NCBI RefSeq assembly: GCF_029892485.1
Contig: NZ_JARXVG010000010.1
Coordinates: 62,001-126,000, forward strand
Source: Variovorax boronicumulans
Lineage (GTDB): Bacteria; Pseudomonadota; Gammaproteobacteria; Burkholderiales; Burkholderiaceae_C
Reading direction: 5' to 3'
DNA length: 64,000 nucleotides
Shown: positions 33,479 through 42,498 of the stretch, piece after piece
How positions within the stretch are numbered: position 1 is the stretch's first letter
Layout: each line of letters starts with the position of its first letter
Position numbers and translations under genes: made by a program
Notes under the pieces: generated by a model
Seen by the model: the letters and a program-made list of their open reading frames with translations, nothing else
Database searches by the model: none
Told to the model about the DNA's origin: nothing

Positions 33479-35161
33479 ATGGCGCTGCGACGCATCGCAC
33501 TGCGCGACTTCGTGATCGTGCGATCACTCGAACTGGACCTGTCCGGCGGCTTCACGGTGCTGACCGGCGAGACGGGCGCGGGCAAATCCATCCTCATCGA
33601 TGCGCTGCAGCTGGCGCTGGGCAACCGGGCCGATGCCGGCGCGGTGCGCGAAGGCGCCGAGCGCCTGGACGTGAGCGCCGAATTCGATGCCGACCCGGCC
33701 CTGGACGCCTGGCTCGACGAAGGCGGCTTCGAAGCCGGTGATGCGCTGCTGCTGCGCCGCACGGTCGACCTGCAGGGCCGCAGCCGCGGCTGGATCAACG
33801 GCAGCCCGGCCACCGCCACGCAGCTGCGGGAACTGGGCGACCGCCTGCTCGACATCCACGGCCAGCACGCCTGGCAGAGCCTGACCCGTCCCGAGGCCGT
33901 GCGCGGCCTGCTGGACGCCTACGCGGGCGTGCGCACCGATGCGCTCGACGCCGCCTGGCAAGGCTGGCGGCAGGCGCTGTCCGCCCTGGAACACGCACGC
34001 TCGGCGCAAGACTCGCTGCAGCGCGAGCGCGAGCGGCTGCAATGGCAGATCTCCGAGGTCGCCAAGCTCGCGCCGGGCGCCGACGAATGGGAAGAGCTGT
34101 CGACCAACCATTCGCGCATCTCCAACGCCCAGGCGCTGATCGACGCGGCGCAGGGCGCCAGCCAGGCGCTCGAGGACGACGACAACGGCGCCCTCGCCGC
34201 GCTTTCGCGTGCGGCCACGCTGCTGAAGGACTGCGAGCACATCGAGCCCGAATTCCGCTCGCTGGGCGAGGTGCTGGCCTCCTGCGTGGCACAGGCCTCG
34301 GACGCGGCACACACGCTGCACGGCTACCTGCGCAACGCCGAGGCCGATCCACAAAGCCTTGCCGAACTCGACGAGCGCATGGGCCTGTGGATGTCGCTCG
34401 CGCGCCGCTACAAGCGCACGCCCGGCGAGCTGCCCGCGCTGCTGGCGGGCTGGCAGGCCGAGCTGCAGGCGCTCGATGCGCAAAGCGACCTCGAAGGCCT
34501 GGAACGCGCCGAACAGAACGCGCAGCAGGCCTACCTGAAAGAAGCCAAGGCGCTCGGCAAGGCCCGCAAGCAGGCGGCCCCGCGCCTCGCGCAGGCCGTC
34601 ACGCAAGCCATGCAGGGCCTGGGCATGCAGGGCGGCCGCTTCGAGGTCGAGCTGCAGCCGCTGGCGCAGCCCGGCCGCGCGGGCCTGGAAGACATCGCTT
34701 TCCTCGTGGCCGGCCACACCGGCAGCACCCCGCGCGCGATCGGCAAGGTGGCCTCGGGCGGCGAGCTGTCGCGCATCGCGCTGGCCATCGCCGTGACGAC
34801 CAGCCAGCTCGGCGCCGCGCAGACGCTGATCTTCGACGAGGTCGATGCCGGCGTCGGCGGTGCCGTGGCGGAAACCGTGGGCCGCCTCATGAAGCAGCTC
34901 GGCCGCGACCGGCAGGTGCTGGCCGTGACCCATCTGCCGCAAGTGGCCGCCTGCGCCGACCATCACCTCGTGGTGGCCAAGCGCCAGACGACCGGCACCG
35001 GCAAGGGCGGCCCGCGCACCGAGAGCGGCGTGTCGCGGCTCGACGAAGACAACCGCGCCAACGAGATCGCCCGCATGCTGGGCGGCGAGAAGGTCTCGCA
35101 GACCTCCCTTGCCCATGCCCGCGAGATGCTCGGCCACAAGACTTCGGCGGCCACGCCATGA
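33479..35161 (+). CDS. recN: DNA repair protein RecN
   Basis: A 560-residue SMC-like ATPase for double-strand-break repair. Walker A is GETGAGKS (30-37), a long coiled-coil middle part spans about 150-370, the ABC signature region is near ASGGELSRIALAIAV, and Walker B is LIFDEVDAGVGG followed by the H-loop VLAVTHLPQVAACAD. RecN is recruited early to breaks and holds DNA ends together. ATG at 33479 starts the usual MALRRIALRDFVIV. The stop at 35159-35161 overlaps a downstream small frame as ATGA. An SOS box was not sought beyond a visual check; none was noticed in the short hrcA-nadK gap. Confidence 0.97.
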   Translation: MALRRIALRDFVIVRSLELDLSGGFTVLTGETGAGKSILIDALQLALGNRADAGAVREGAERLDVSAEFDADPALDAWLDEGGFEAGDALLLRRTVDLQGRSRGWINGSPATATQLRELGDRLLDIHGQHAWQSLTRPEAVRGLLDAYAGVRTDALDAAWQGWRQALSALEHARSAQDSLQRERERLQWQISEVAKLAPGADEWEELSTNHSRISNAQALIDAAQGASQALEDDDNGALAALSRAATLLKDCEHIEPEFRSLGEVLASCVAQASDAAHTLHGYLRNAEADPQSLAELDERMGLWMSLARRYKRTPGELPALLAGWQAELQALDAQSDLEGLERAEQNAQQAYLKEAKALGKARKQAAPRLAQAVTQAMQGLGMQGGRFEVELQPLAQPGRAGLEDIAFLVAGHTGSTPRAIGKVASGGELSRIALAIAVTTSQLGAAQTLIFDEVDAGVGGAVAETVGRLMKQLGRDRQVLAVTHLPQVAACADHHLVVAKRQTTGTGKGGPRTESGVSRLDEDNRANEIARMLGGEKVSQTSLAHAREMLGHKTSAATP

Positions 35162-35247
35162 GCGCAGCGCCGGACCGCCCCAAGCAAGCGAACGCCCTCT
35201 TGGGGGGCGGCGCTTACACGTCAGTGAAGCGGCTGGGGGCACCATGA
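35158..35247 (+). CDS. 29-codon bridging frame between recN and rapZ
   Basis: This very short frame starts with ATG overlapping the recN stop (ATGA at 35158-35161) and ends with TGA overlapping the rapZ start (ATGA at 35244-35247). Its peptide contains RPKQANALLGGGAYTS, a phrase typical of translated intergenic repeat elements in Comamonadaceae. Most likely it has no protein function; its value would be to carry ribosomes from recN to rapZ across the REP-like hairpin. Confidence 0.4.
   Translation: MSAAPDRPKQANALLGGGAYTSVKRLGAP
35175..35210 (+). repeat. REP-like palindrome between recN and rapZ
   Basis: CCGCCCCAAG (35175-35184) pairs with CTTGGGGGGCGG (35199-35210) around a loop of about 14 bases. 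The arm sequences resemble GC-rich intergenic repeats that recur many times in Comamonadaceae genomes (from memory, not searched). Only this copy was noticed in the window. Confidence 0.6.
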
Positions 35248-36119
35248 ACCTTGACCTGGTGCTCATCACCGGCATGTCGGGCTCAGGCAAGTCCGTGGCG
35301 CTGCATGCGCTGGAAGACGCCGGCTACTACTGCGTCGACAACCTGCCGCCCGAACTGCTGACCTCGTTCATCGCGCTGCAGCACGAACAGCAGGCCACCC
35401 GCGTGGCCATCGCGATGGACGTGCGCAGCGGCGTGTCGCTGCCAATCGTTCCGCAGCAGCTCGAAGCGCTGCGCCGCGACGGCGTGTCGCTGCGTTCGCT
35501 GTTCCTCGATGCGACCACCGATGCGCTGCTGCGCCGCTATTCGGAAACCCGCCGCCGCCATCCGCTCTCACGCCAGGAAAGCCGTATTGATGTGCCCGAA
35601 CAGCATCGCGTGCTGATGCAGGCGATCGAACTCGAACGCGAGTTGCTGGCCGACCTGCGCGACGGCGCCGATGTGATCGACACCAGCCTGATCCGGCCCG
35701 CGCAGCTGCAGAGCTACATCAAGTCGCTGATCTCGGCGCCGCGCAGTGCGCTCACACTGGTGTTCGAGTCGTTCGCCTTCAAGCGTGGCGTGCCGCTCGA
35801 TGCGGACTATGTATTCGATGTGCGCATGCTGCCCAACCCGCACTACGTGCCTGCGCTGCGCCAGCTCACGGGCCGCGACACGCCGGTGATCGAGTGGCTG
35901 CGCGCGCATGAAGACGTGGCGCGCATGTACGACGACATCGAGCAGTTTCTTTCGCACTGGCTCGACGCGCTGGCACGCGACCACCGCAGCTACGTGACGG
36001 TGGCCATCGGCTGCACCGGCGGGCAGCACCGCTCGGTGTTCCTCGTCGAGCAGCTGGCGCACACCTTCGGCGCCCGCTGGGGTGCGCTCAAGCGGCATCG
36101 CGAACTCGACGCGAGCTGA
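35244..36119 (+). CDS. rapZ: RNase adapter protein RapZ
   Basis: A 291-residue RapZ (YvcJ/YhbJ family). The N-terminal P-loop is GMSGSGKS (10-17), Walker B-like FLDATTDALLRRYSETRRRHPL follows, and the C-terminal RNA-binding domain contains FESFAFKRGVPLDADYVFDVRMLPNPHY and AIGCTGGQHRSVFLVEQLA. In enterobacteria RapZ senses glucosamine-6-phosphate and directs RNase E to the sRNA GlmZ; in other bacteria the nucleotide-binding form is less well understood. In betaproteobacteria it often lies near hprK and PTS genes; here it follows recN instead. ATG at 35244 overlaps the end of the bridging frame. It ends five bases before convergent mutY. Confidence 0.96.
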   Translation: MNLDLVLITGMSGSGKSVALHALEDAGYYCVDNLPPELLTSFIALQHEQQATRVAIAMDVRSGVSLPIVPQQLEALRRDGVSLRSLFLDATTDALLRRYSETRRRHPLSRQESRIDVPEQHRVLMQAIELERELLADLRDGADVIDTSLIRPAQLQSYIKSLISAPRSALTLVFESFAFKRGVPLDADYVFDVRMLPNPHYVPALRQLTGRDTPVIEWLRAHEDVARMYDDIEQFLSHWLDALARDHRSYVTVAIGCTGGQHRSVFLVEQLAHTFGARWGALKRHRELDAS

Positions 36120-36124
36120 GCCGG

Positions 36125-37162
36125 TCAGGCGGCGCTGCCGTTCTCCAGCAGCTTGCGCACCGGCGCGGGCAGTCCCAGTCGGCCCCACTCTTCGGTTTCG
36201 ACCCAGCGTGCGACATCGCCCTGGGGCTGCACGCCTTCCAGCAGCACCGGGTGCAGGTGCAGGTCCTTGTGGGTCAGCACATGGACGAAGGGCGGAAGGT
36301 CTTGTGCGCCGGGCTGTTCGGCGGATGGCAGCGCCGCAAGCAGCTCGTCGCGGCTGTCGAACACCGGCAGGCAATAGAGACCGGCCCAGATGCCCTTGGC
36401 CGGCCGCCTCTCCAGCCAGACACGCCCTTGCGCATCGCGCGCCAGCAGCACCCACAGCGATTGCGCACTGCGCTTGAGCTTGCGGGTCTTGACGGGATAG
36501 CGCTCCGGCGATCCTTCGCGCAAGGCCACGCAGCTCTTGTTGACGGGGCAGATCATGCAGCTTGGCTTGCGCGGCAGGCAGACGGTGGCGCCGAGGTCCA
36601 TCACCCCCTGCGTGTAGCTCGCGATCGCTTCACGCTCTTCGGCGGGAGGAAGGAGTTGCGTCGCCTGATCCCACAGCGCGCGCTCCTGCGCAGACGAAGA
36701 CATGTCGCCGCCGAAACCGAGCACGCGCGTCAGCACGCGCTTCACGTTGCCATCGAGGATCGCCACGCGCTCGCCGAAGCAGAACGCCGCAATCGCCGCA
36801 GCGGTGGAACGCCCGATTCCCGGCAAGGTCACGAGCTCCACCGCGGTGTGCGGAAACTCTCCGCCGAACCGCTCGACGACCTCCTGCGCGCAGCGGTGCA
36901 TGTTGCGCGCGCGGCTGTAGTAGCCGAGGCCGCTCCAGAGCCCGAAGACTTCGTCCTCGGTGCCCGCGGCCAGCGCCTTCACGTCGGGAAAGCGTTCGAG
37001 AAAGCGCGCGAAGTAGCCGAGCACCGTCGACACCTGCGTCTGCTGGAGCATCACCTCCGACAGCCAGACGCGGTACGGGTCACGGGTGTTCTGCCACGGC
37101 AGCTCGCTGCGCCCGTGGCTGCGCTGCCAGCTGACGATCTGCGCGGCGAAATCCGGCGGCAT
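36125..37162 (-). CDS. mutY: A/G-specific adenine glycosylase
   Basis: A 345-residue MutY that removes adenine mispaired with 8-oxoguanine. Glu36 (WLSEVMLQQTQV), the helix-hairpin-helix LPGIGRSTAAAIAAF, and catalytic Asp137 (AILDGNVKRV) are present. The iron-sulfur cluster ligands are Cys195, Cys202, Cys205 and Cys211 (C-x6-C-x2-C-x5-C). The C-terminal Nudix-like domain that recognises 8-oxoG follows (QSLWVLLARDAQGRVWLERRP). ATG at 37162 is chosen from the conserved beginning; an upstream in-frame GTG at 37210 would overlap the previous gene. It lies 37 bases after the dynamin-like gene on the same strand and mutM lies beyond that. Confidence 0.97.
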   Translation of the reverse strand: MPPDFAAQIVSWQRSHGRSELPWQNTRDPYRVWLSEVMLQQTQVSTVLGYFARFLERFPDVKALAAGTEDEVFGLWSGLGYYSRARNMHRCAQEVVERFGGEFPHTAVELVTLPGIGRSTAAAIAAFCFGERVAILDGNVKRVLTRVLGFGGDMSSSAQERALWDQATQLLPPAEEREAIASYTQGVMDLGATVCLPRKPSCMICPVNKSCVALREGSPERYPVKTRKLKRSAQSLWVLLARDAQGRVWLERRPAKGIWAGLYCLPVFDSRDELLAALPSAEQPGAQDLPPFVHVLTHKDLHLHPVLLEGVQPQGDVARWVETEEWGRLGLPAPVRKLLENGSAA

Positions 37163-37199
37163 CTGCTGCGAACCCGTTGCCGCCGCACAAGCGGAACGC

Positions 37200-39161
37200 T
37201 CAGGCCGCACGCAACTCGCTGACGGCGGCCACGGCCTGCGGCTTGCCCTGCTGCGTGATCAGCGAAGTGAATTCACGCAGGCGGGCGTGCAGCTCGGCCA
37301 GATTGGTTTCCTGCGCGGCCAGTTCGAGCAGCCGTTCGTCGAGGTTGCCCGCCGCGCTCTGGATGCGCTCGATCGCCTCGATGCGCTTGCTGAAGTTGCG
37401 GCGGCGCTCCTTGAGCTGCGCATCGATCTGCGCGCTCGCGCCCTTGCTCCAGCGCTCGACCTCGGTCATCGCGGCTTCGTTGACCAGGCGCAGGCGGCTG
37501 GCCAACGCGCGAACCAGCTTGTCGCAGAAATCGGCCTGCGCGAGCTTCAGCAGGTTGCCCACGCCCAGGTAATGGATGTGGCTGCGCTCGATCTGGCTGA
37601 GTTCCTGCTCGAAGCCGGTGAGGTCGGGTTCGGCAGGCGCCTGCAGGGTGAAGCCCTGCTCGGCGTTGAGCTGGCGGAAGGTGGCGTGCAGCATCGACTG
37701 GATCTCGGCCGTCGTCGCCTGCACTTCGCGCAGGTTGTTGCGCAGCGAATCGAAGGTCTCGCCGTACACCTTGCGCACGTTGAGCTTGATGCCGGGGCGC
37801 TTGAGCGCGGCCGACAGCCGCACCATGTCGGCCTTGAGCGCGGTGCGGCCCAGCACGGCATACACCTCGCGCAGCAGCTTGCCTTGCACCGAGCGCAGCG
37901 CCAGGATGCGGGTGTTGCTGCCTTCGAACTCGGCATGTTCCTGGTCGATGCGCGAGCGCATGTGGCGGATCACCGAGACGTTCTTGCCGCGCAGCCCCTG
38001 CAGCTCGAGCGCTTGCTCGGACAGGTCGCGCTGGCGCACTTTCAGGATGCGTTCGGCCTCGGTGCGCAGCGCGGTCATGCCCGCATCGACGGCCAGGCGA
38101 AGCATGGTCTCGCGCTTGCCGAGCACGCCTTCGCCCAGCAGGGCTTCGAGTGCGGGCAGGCGGCTCGCTTCGAGCAGGCGGGGGTCGTGCTGGATCTTGG
38201 CCTGCAGGCCCTTCTGCGCGGACACCGGCAGCACCTGCGCGAGCGGCACTTCGAGCAGCCGGGCCGCGCTGTCGCGCTGGCGCTCGATCTGCGCCTCGAT
38301 CTGCGCATGGGTGCTCAGCGAGTCCCACATCGTGTCGATCTTGTTGAGCACGACGAAGCGCGTGTCGCCGCCTTCGTCCTCGGTGATCAGGTGTTCGCGC
38401 CAGATCGACAGGTCGGAACGGGTCACGCCCGTCTCGGCGCCCAGGATGAAGACCACGGCATGCGCCTGCGGGATCAGGCTCACCGTCAGCTCGGGCTCGG
38501 CGCCGATCGCGTTCAGGCCGGGGGTGTCGAGAATCACCAGCCCCTGCTCGAGCAAGGGGTGCGGCATGTTCAGCACGGCATGGCGCCAGCGCGGGATTTC
38601 GACGCGGCCTTCGGCGTCCTGCACGGGGTTGTCGTCGGGCGTCTCAGGGTTCCAGAAGCCGAGCGCGCGGGCCTCGTCCTTGCTCACCCAGCGGACTTCG
38701 GCCACCTTGCCCATCGCCTGGGCCAACTGCTCGGCGTTGCCGACCTCGATCGGGATCTCGGTCCAGCGGGTCGATTTCTCGCGCCAGTGGGTCAGCGAAT
38801 GCGGCTCCAGGCGGGTTTCGATCGGCAGCAGCCGCAGCTTGGGCGCGATGGCGGGGTCGTAGCCCAGCTCGGTCGGGCACATCGTGGTCCGCCCCGCGCT
38901 CGCGGGCATGATGCGGCGCCCGTAGTCGGCAAAGAAGATCGCATTGATCAGCTCCGACTTGCCGCGTGAGAACTCGGCCACGAACGCGACCATCACCTTG
39001 CTGGTGCGGATCTGCAGTTCGAGCCCCCGCAAGCGCTCGGCCACGGCCTGGTCGAGCAGCTCGTTCTCGGTCAGCCAGCGGGACAGCCACTGCAGCCGGT
39101 GGGCGAAGTTGCTTCGCCACGCACCGTGCTGATCGAGTTGTTGGTTGAAAGAGCGGCTCAA
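37200..39161 (-). CDS. Dynamin-like GTPase
   Basis: A 653-residue dynamin-superfamily protein. G1 is AEFSRGKSELINA near residues 62-74, the switch region GRTTMCPTEL follows, G3 is DTPGLNAIG, and G4 is NKIDTMWD. The rest is long, helical and Arg/Glu/Gln-rich, as in bacterial dynamin-like proteins, with no obvious transmembrane hairpin. Such proteins remodel or protect membranes; LeoA and DynA types protect against phage or pore damage, but the role of this lineage is unknown. The start appears to be TTG at 39161, without a clear ribosome site, so translation may be low. It lies between mutM and mutY, all on the minus strand. Confidence 0.9.
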   Translation of the reverse strand: MSRSFNQQLDQHGAWRSNFAHRLQWLSRWLTENELLDQAVAERLRGLELQIRTSKVMVAFVAEFSRGKSELINAIFFADYGRRIMPASAGRTTMCPTELGYDPAIAPKLRLLPIETRLEPHSLTHWREKSTRWTEIPIEVGNAEQLAQAMGKVAEVRWVSKDEARALGFWNPETPDDNPVQDAEGRVEIPRWRHAVLNMPHPLLEQGLVILDTPGLNAIGAEPELTVSLIPQAHAVVFILGAETGVTRSDLSIWREHLITEDEGGDTRFVVLNKIDTMWDSLSTHAQIEAQIERQRDSAARLLEVPLAQVLPVSAQKGLQAKIQHDPRLLEASRLPALEALLGEGVLGKRETMLRLAVDAGMTALRTEAERILKVRQRDLSEQALELQGLRGKNVSVIRHMRSRIDQEHAEFEGSNTRILALRSVQGKLLREVYAVLGRTALKADMVRLSAALKRPGIKLNVRKVYGETFDSLRNNLREVQATTAEIQSMLHATFRQLNAEQGFTLQAPAEPDLTGFEQELSQIERSHIHYLGVGNLLKLAQADFCDKLVRALASRLRLVNEAAMTEVERWSKGASAQIDAQLKERRRNFSKRIEAIERIQSAAGNLDERLLELAAQETNLAELHARLREFTSLITQQGKPQAVAAVSELRAA

Positions 39162-39249
39162 GGGAAATATGTAAGAAAGAGCTTACAAATATAGCATCGC
39201 AAACAGCGCAGCGGTTGTTTGCAGGGTATTCAATCGCAAGCCAAGCCCG

Positions 39250-40062
39250 CTACTTCTGACAATTGGGGCAAAAATAAGTGGAGCGCTGCCCCTGTCGCAC
39301 CTGCCGGATCGGCGTTGCACAAACCCGACACGGCTCGCCGGCCCGGCCATAAACGGTGGCTTCGAGCTGGAAATAGCCGTTCTGCCCGTCCACGTTGGAG
39401 AAGTCGCGCAGGGTGCTGCCGCCCTTTTCGACCGCCCGAGCCAGTATTTCGCGCACCGCCGCATGGAGCCTGGCCGCCCGCGGCCGGCTGATGCGCGCGG
39501 CCGACAGCGTCGGGCGGATGCCTGCCTGGAACAGCGCCTCGGACGCATAGATGTTGCCCACCCCCACCACCACGTCGCCCGCCAGCAGCACCTGCTTGAC
39601 CGCCGTCTTGCGCTTGCGCAGGCCCGCGTGGAAGGCATCGAGGTCGAAGGCATCCCCCAGCGGCTCCATGCCCAGGCCGCCGAGCAGCTTGATGGCCCAG
39701 GGCGCGGCCTCGTCGTCCACGTAGACCACGGCGCCGAAGCGGCGTGGATCGTTCAGTCTCAAGGTGCCGCGGTCTGTGACGAGGTCGAAGTGATCGTGCG
39801 TGCCGGGCGGCGGCAGCGCCGCGTCGAAGCGCAGGCTGCCCGACATGCCCAGGTGCAGCAGCAGCAGGCCCCGGTCCAGGTCGATCAGCAGGTACTTGCC
39901 GCGCCGCCGCACCTCGCGCACGTGCCGCCCGACCAATGCCTCGGGCAACACCATCAGAGCCCAGCGCAACGGTTTTCCGATGCGCACGGCATCGATGCGC
40001 GCGCCGGCGATGCGGTCGGCAAAACCGCGGCGGGTGACTTCGACTTCGGGTAGCTCAGGCAT
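39250..40062 (-). CDS. mutM: Formamidopyrimidine-DNA glycosylase
   Basis: A 270-residue MutM/Fpg that excises 8-oxoguanine and nicks the strand. Catalytic Pro2 and Glu3 (MPELPEVE), Lys56 (RRGKYLLIDLD), the helix-two-turn-helix (GVGNIYASEALF) and the C-terminal zinc finger C-x2-C ... C-x2-C (CRVC ... CPNC) are complete. ATG at 40062 is fixed by the need for Pro2. It is divergent from the TPR gene, with 70 bases between, and precedes the dynamin-like gene by 88 bases. Confidence 0.98.
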   Translation of the reverse strand: MPELPEVEVTRRGFADRIAGARIDAVRIGKPLRWALMVLPEALVGRHVREVRRRGKYLLIDLDRGLLLLHLGMSGSLRFDAALPPPGTHDHFDLVTDRGTLRLNDPRRFGAVVYVDDEAAPWAIKLLGGLGMEPLGDAFDLDAFHAGLRKRKTAVKQVLLAGDVVVGVGNIYASEALFQAGIRPTLSAARISRPRAARLHAAVREILARAVEKGGSTLRDFSNVDGQNGYFQLEATVYGRAGEPCRVCATPIRQVRQGQRSTYFCPNCQK

Positions 40063-40132
40063 GAAAGTAAAACTCCGGCGAAGACGAAGCCCCACGCGTC
40101 GCTCATTCAAAAGCCTCGATTATCATGATTCG

Positions 40133-41980
40133 ATGATTCCATCGCCCCGCCGACACCGCCTTGCGGCGGCCGCGTCTCTCGTGCTGCTGGCTTGCGCGGC
40201 CCACGCGCAAACCTCCGATCCCGCCGCCCCCAACAGCCCGGCGCCCATCATCGAGCGCAATGCGCCGCCGAGGCCCGCCGTCCGGCCCCGGGCCGCCGCC
40301 CCGAAGCCCGCGAGCGAACCCGCGCCGCAGCCGTCGGCGCTGACCGCCGACCTGTTCTACGAAATCCTGATGGGCGAGATGACCGCCCGTTCGGGCGACC
40401 CTGGCTCCGGCTATGCGCTGGTGCTCGACGCGGCCCGCCGGCTGCGCGACGGAAAGCTGTTCCAGCGGGCGGTCGAGATCGCGCTGCAGTCGCGCTCCGG
40501 CGACGCCGCGCTGGCGGCAGCCCGCGCATGGCAGGAATCCCTGCCCACGTCGCGCGATGCACGGCGCATCGAACTGCAGATCCTGATCGCGTTGAACCGC
40601 ATCGGCGAGACGGTCGAGCCGCTGCGCGCCGAAGTGGCAGCCACCTCACAGATCGAGCGTCCGCTGCTGATGGCGGTGATTGCGCGCAACTACTCGCGCG
40701 CCACTGACAAGAAGCTGGCCGCTTCGGTGGTCGAGCGGGCGCTGGTCGATGAGCTCAAGAGCCCGACCACCGGCGGCTTGGCCTGGGCCACCGTGGGCCG
40801 GCTGCGCCTCAATGCCGGGGACAACGCTGGCGCCCTGGAGGCCGCGCGCAAGGGCCAGGAAATCGATCCGGCTTCCGACGCCCCGCCCGCGCTGGCGCTC
40901 GAGCTGGTCGACCCCAACCAGCCGCTGGCCGAGCCGATCGTCACACGCTACCTCGCCACCAACACCAAGGCCACGCCCGACCTGCGCATCGCCTATTCGC
41001 GCGTGCTGGTCGAGAACCGCCGCTTCGCCGATGCCCAGGCCCAGCTGCAGGCGCTCACCGCCTCGCGGCCCGAACTCGCGGAGCCCTGGCTGCTGCTCGG
41101 CAGCCTGCAGATGCAGGCCAAGCAGGACAGCGCGGCGGAGACGTCCCTCAAGCGCTACATCGAACTCTCCTCCAGCCAGAACAACAAGGACGCCGACGCG
41201 GCCGATCGCAAACGCGGCGTGACGCAGGCCTACCTCGCCCTGTCGCAACTGGCGGAACGGCGCAAGGACCTCCCCGGCGCGGAACGCTGGCTCTCGCGCA
41301 TCGACAGCACCGAGGACCTGACCATCGCCCAGACCCGCCGCGCAGGCCTGCTGGCACGCCAGGGCAAGCTGCCCCAGGCCCGCGAAGTCATCCGCGCCCT
41401 GCCGGAGCGCACGGCCGACGACAAGAAGCAGAAATTCCTCGCCGAAGTGCAACTGCTGCGCGACGCCAAGCAATACCAGGCCGCCTACGACATGCTGGCA
41501 CAGGCTTCCACGGCCGCGCCCGATGACGGCGACCTGGTCTACGACCAGGCGATGGTGGCCGAGAAGCTGAACCGCCTCGACGACATGGAGCGACTGCTGC
41601 GCCGGCTGATCCAGCTCAAGCCAGAGAGCCAGAACGCCTACAACGCCCTGGGCTACTCGTTCGCGGATCGCAAAATCCGGCTCGACGAAGCCCGCACGCT
41701 GATCCGCAAGGCCGTGCAGCTGGCACCGGAAGACCCGTTCATCGCTGACAGCCTGGGCTGGGTCGAGTTCCGGCTCGGCAACACGGCCGAGGCGATCCGC
41801 ATCCTCGAAGCGGCTTACAAGACCCGGCCCGATCCCGAGATCGGCGCGCACTTCGGCGAAGTGCTGTGGAGTACCGGCCAGAAAGATCGCGCAGTGACGA
41901 TCTGGAAAGAGGCGCTGCTGAGCGACGCGGAAAACGAGACGCTGCAGGAAACGCTCAAGCGCCTGCGCGTCAAGCCGTGA
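40133..41980 (+). CDS. Exported TPR-repeat protein
   Basis: A 615-residue protein with a signal peptide (RLAAAASLVLLACAAHAQ, cleavage near 26), a Pro/Ala linker to about 70, and TPR-like helical repeats over most of the rest, clearest near the end (LVYDQAMVAEKLNRLDDMERLLRRLIQLKPESQNAYNALGYSFADR and ADSLGWVEFRLGNTAEAIRILEAAYKTRPDPEIGAHFGEVLW in part). It precedes lolB and ispE in many betaproteobacteria. As an exported scaffold in the periplasm it may support outer-membrane assembly, but this is inferred only from its neighbour lolB. Its stop overlaps the GTG of lolB (GTGA), so the two are translationally linked. Confidence 0.9.
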   Translation: MIPSPRRHRLAAAASLVLLACAAHAQTSDPAAPNSPAPIIERNAPPRPAVRPRAAAPKPASEPAPQPSALTADLFYEILMGEMTARSGDPGSGYALVLDAARRLRDGKLFQRAVEIALQSRSGDAALAAARAWQESLPTSRDARRIELQILIALNRIGETVEPLRAEVAATSQIERPLLMAVIARNYSRATDKKLAASVVERALVDELKSPTTGGLAWATVGRLRLNAGDNAGALEAARKGQEIDPASDAPPALALELVDPNQPLAEPIVTRYLATNTKATPDLRIAYSRVLVENRRFADAQAQLQALTASRPELAEPWLLLGSLQMQAKQDSAAETSLKRYIELSSSQNNKDADAADRKRGVTQAYLALSQLAERRKDLPGAERWLSRIDSTEDLTIAQTRRAGLLARQGKLPQAREVIRALPERTADDKKQKFLAEVQLLRDAKQYQAAYDMLAQASTAAPDDGDLVYDQAMVAEKLNRLDDMERLLRRLIQLKPESQNAYNALGYSFADRKIRLDEARTLIRKAVQLAPEDPFIADSLGWVEFRLGNTAEAIRILEAAYKTRPDPEIGAHFGEVLWSTGQKDRAVTIWKEALLSDAENETLQETLKRLRVKP

Positions 41981-42498
41981 CCGTGCTCGTCTCCGGACCG
42001 CAAGCCGGCCGCCGTGCGTTTCTGTCGGCGGGCGGGGCAACTCTTCTTTCGATAGCAGGCTGCGCCCAGCTGACAGGTGGCTCTTCCACGCCGCGGAGCT
42101 CGGACAGCTGGAGCGGCCGGATGTCGCTGCGCATCGACAGCGAGCCGGTCCAAACCTTCGCCGCGCTCTTCGAGCTGCGCGGCTCGGCCGATACGGGCGA
42201 CCTCACGCTGACGACGCCAATCGGCAGCACCCTGGCCCAGTTGCACTGGGCGCCGGGCGAGGCCCTGCTGAAGAACGGCAGCGAGACCCGCCGCTACGAC
42301 TCGGTCGATGCGCTGATCGAAGCCGCGACCGGTGCGGCGATCCCGGTCGGCGCGCTGTTCGGCTGGCTCGCCGGGCGCAACGAAAGCGTGCCCGGCTGGC
42401 GCCCCGACCTGGGCCAGCTCGCGAACGGGCGCCTCCAGGCCACCCGCGAATCCCCGAGCCCCCGGGCGGACCTGCGCATCGTGTTCGAGCGGTCATGA
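41977..42498 (+). CDS. lolB: Outer-membrane lipoprotein LolB
   Basis: A 173-residue lipoprotein. The signal peptide contains a twin-Arg-like RRAF and ends in the lipobox LSIAGC, so acylation is at a Cys near residue 30. The mature part shows the LolB/LolA beta fold: WSGRMSLRIDSEPVQTFAALFELRGSADTGDLTLTTPIGSTLAQLHW, and LPVGALFGWLAGR-like VGALFGWLAGRNE. LolB receives lipoproteins from LolA and inserts them into the outer membrane. GTG at 41977 overlaps the stop of the TPR gene, and its stop overlaps the ispE ATG, giving an unbroken three-gene coupling. Confidence 0.92.
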   Translation: MTVLVSGPQAGRRAFLSAGGATLLSIAGCAQLTGGSSTPRSSDSWSGRMSLRIDSEPVQTFAALFELRGSADTGDLTLTTPIGSTLAQLHWAPGEALLKNGSETRRYDSVDALIEAATGAAIPVGALFGWLAGRNESVPGWRPDLGQLANGRLQATRESPSPRADLRIVFERS

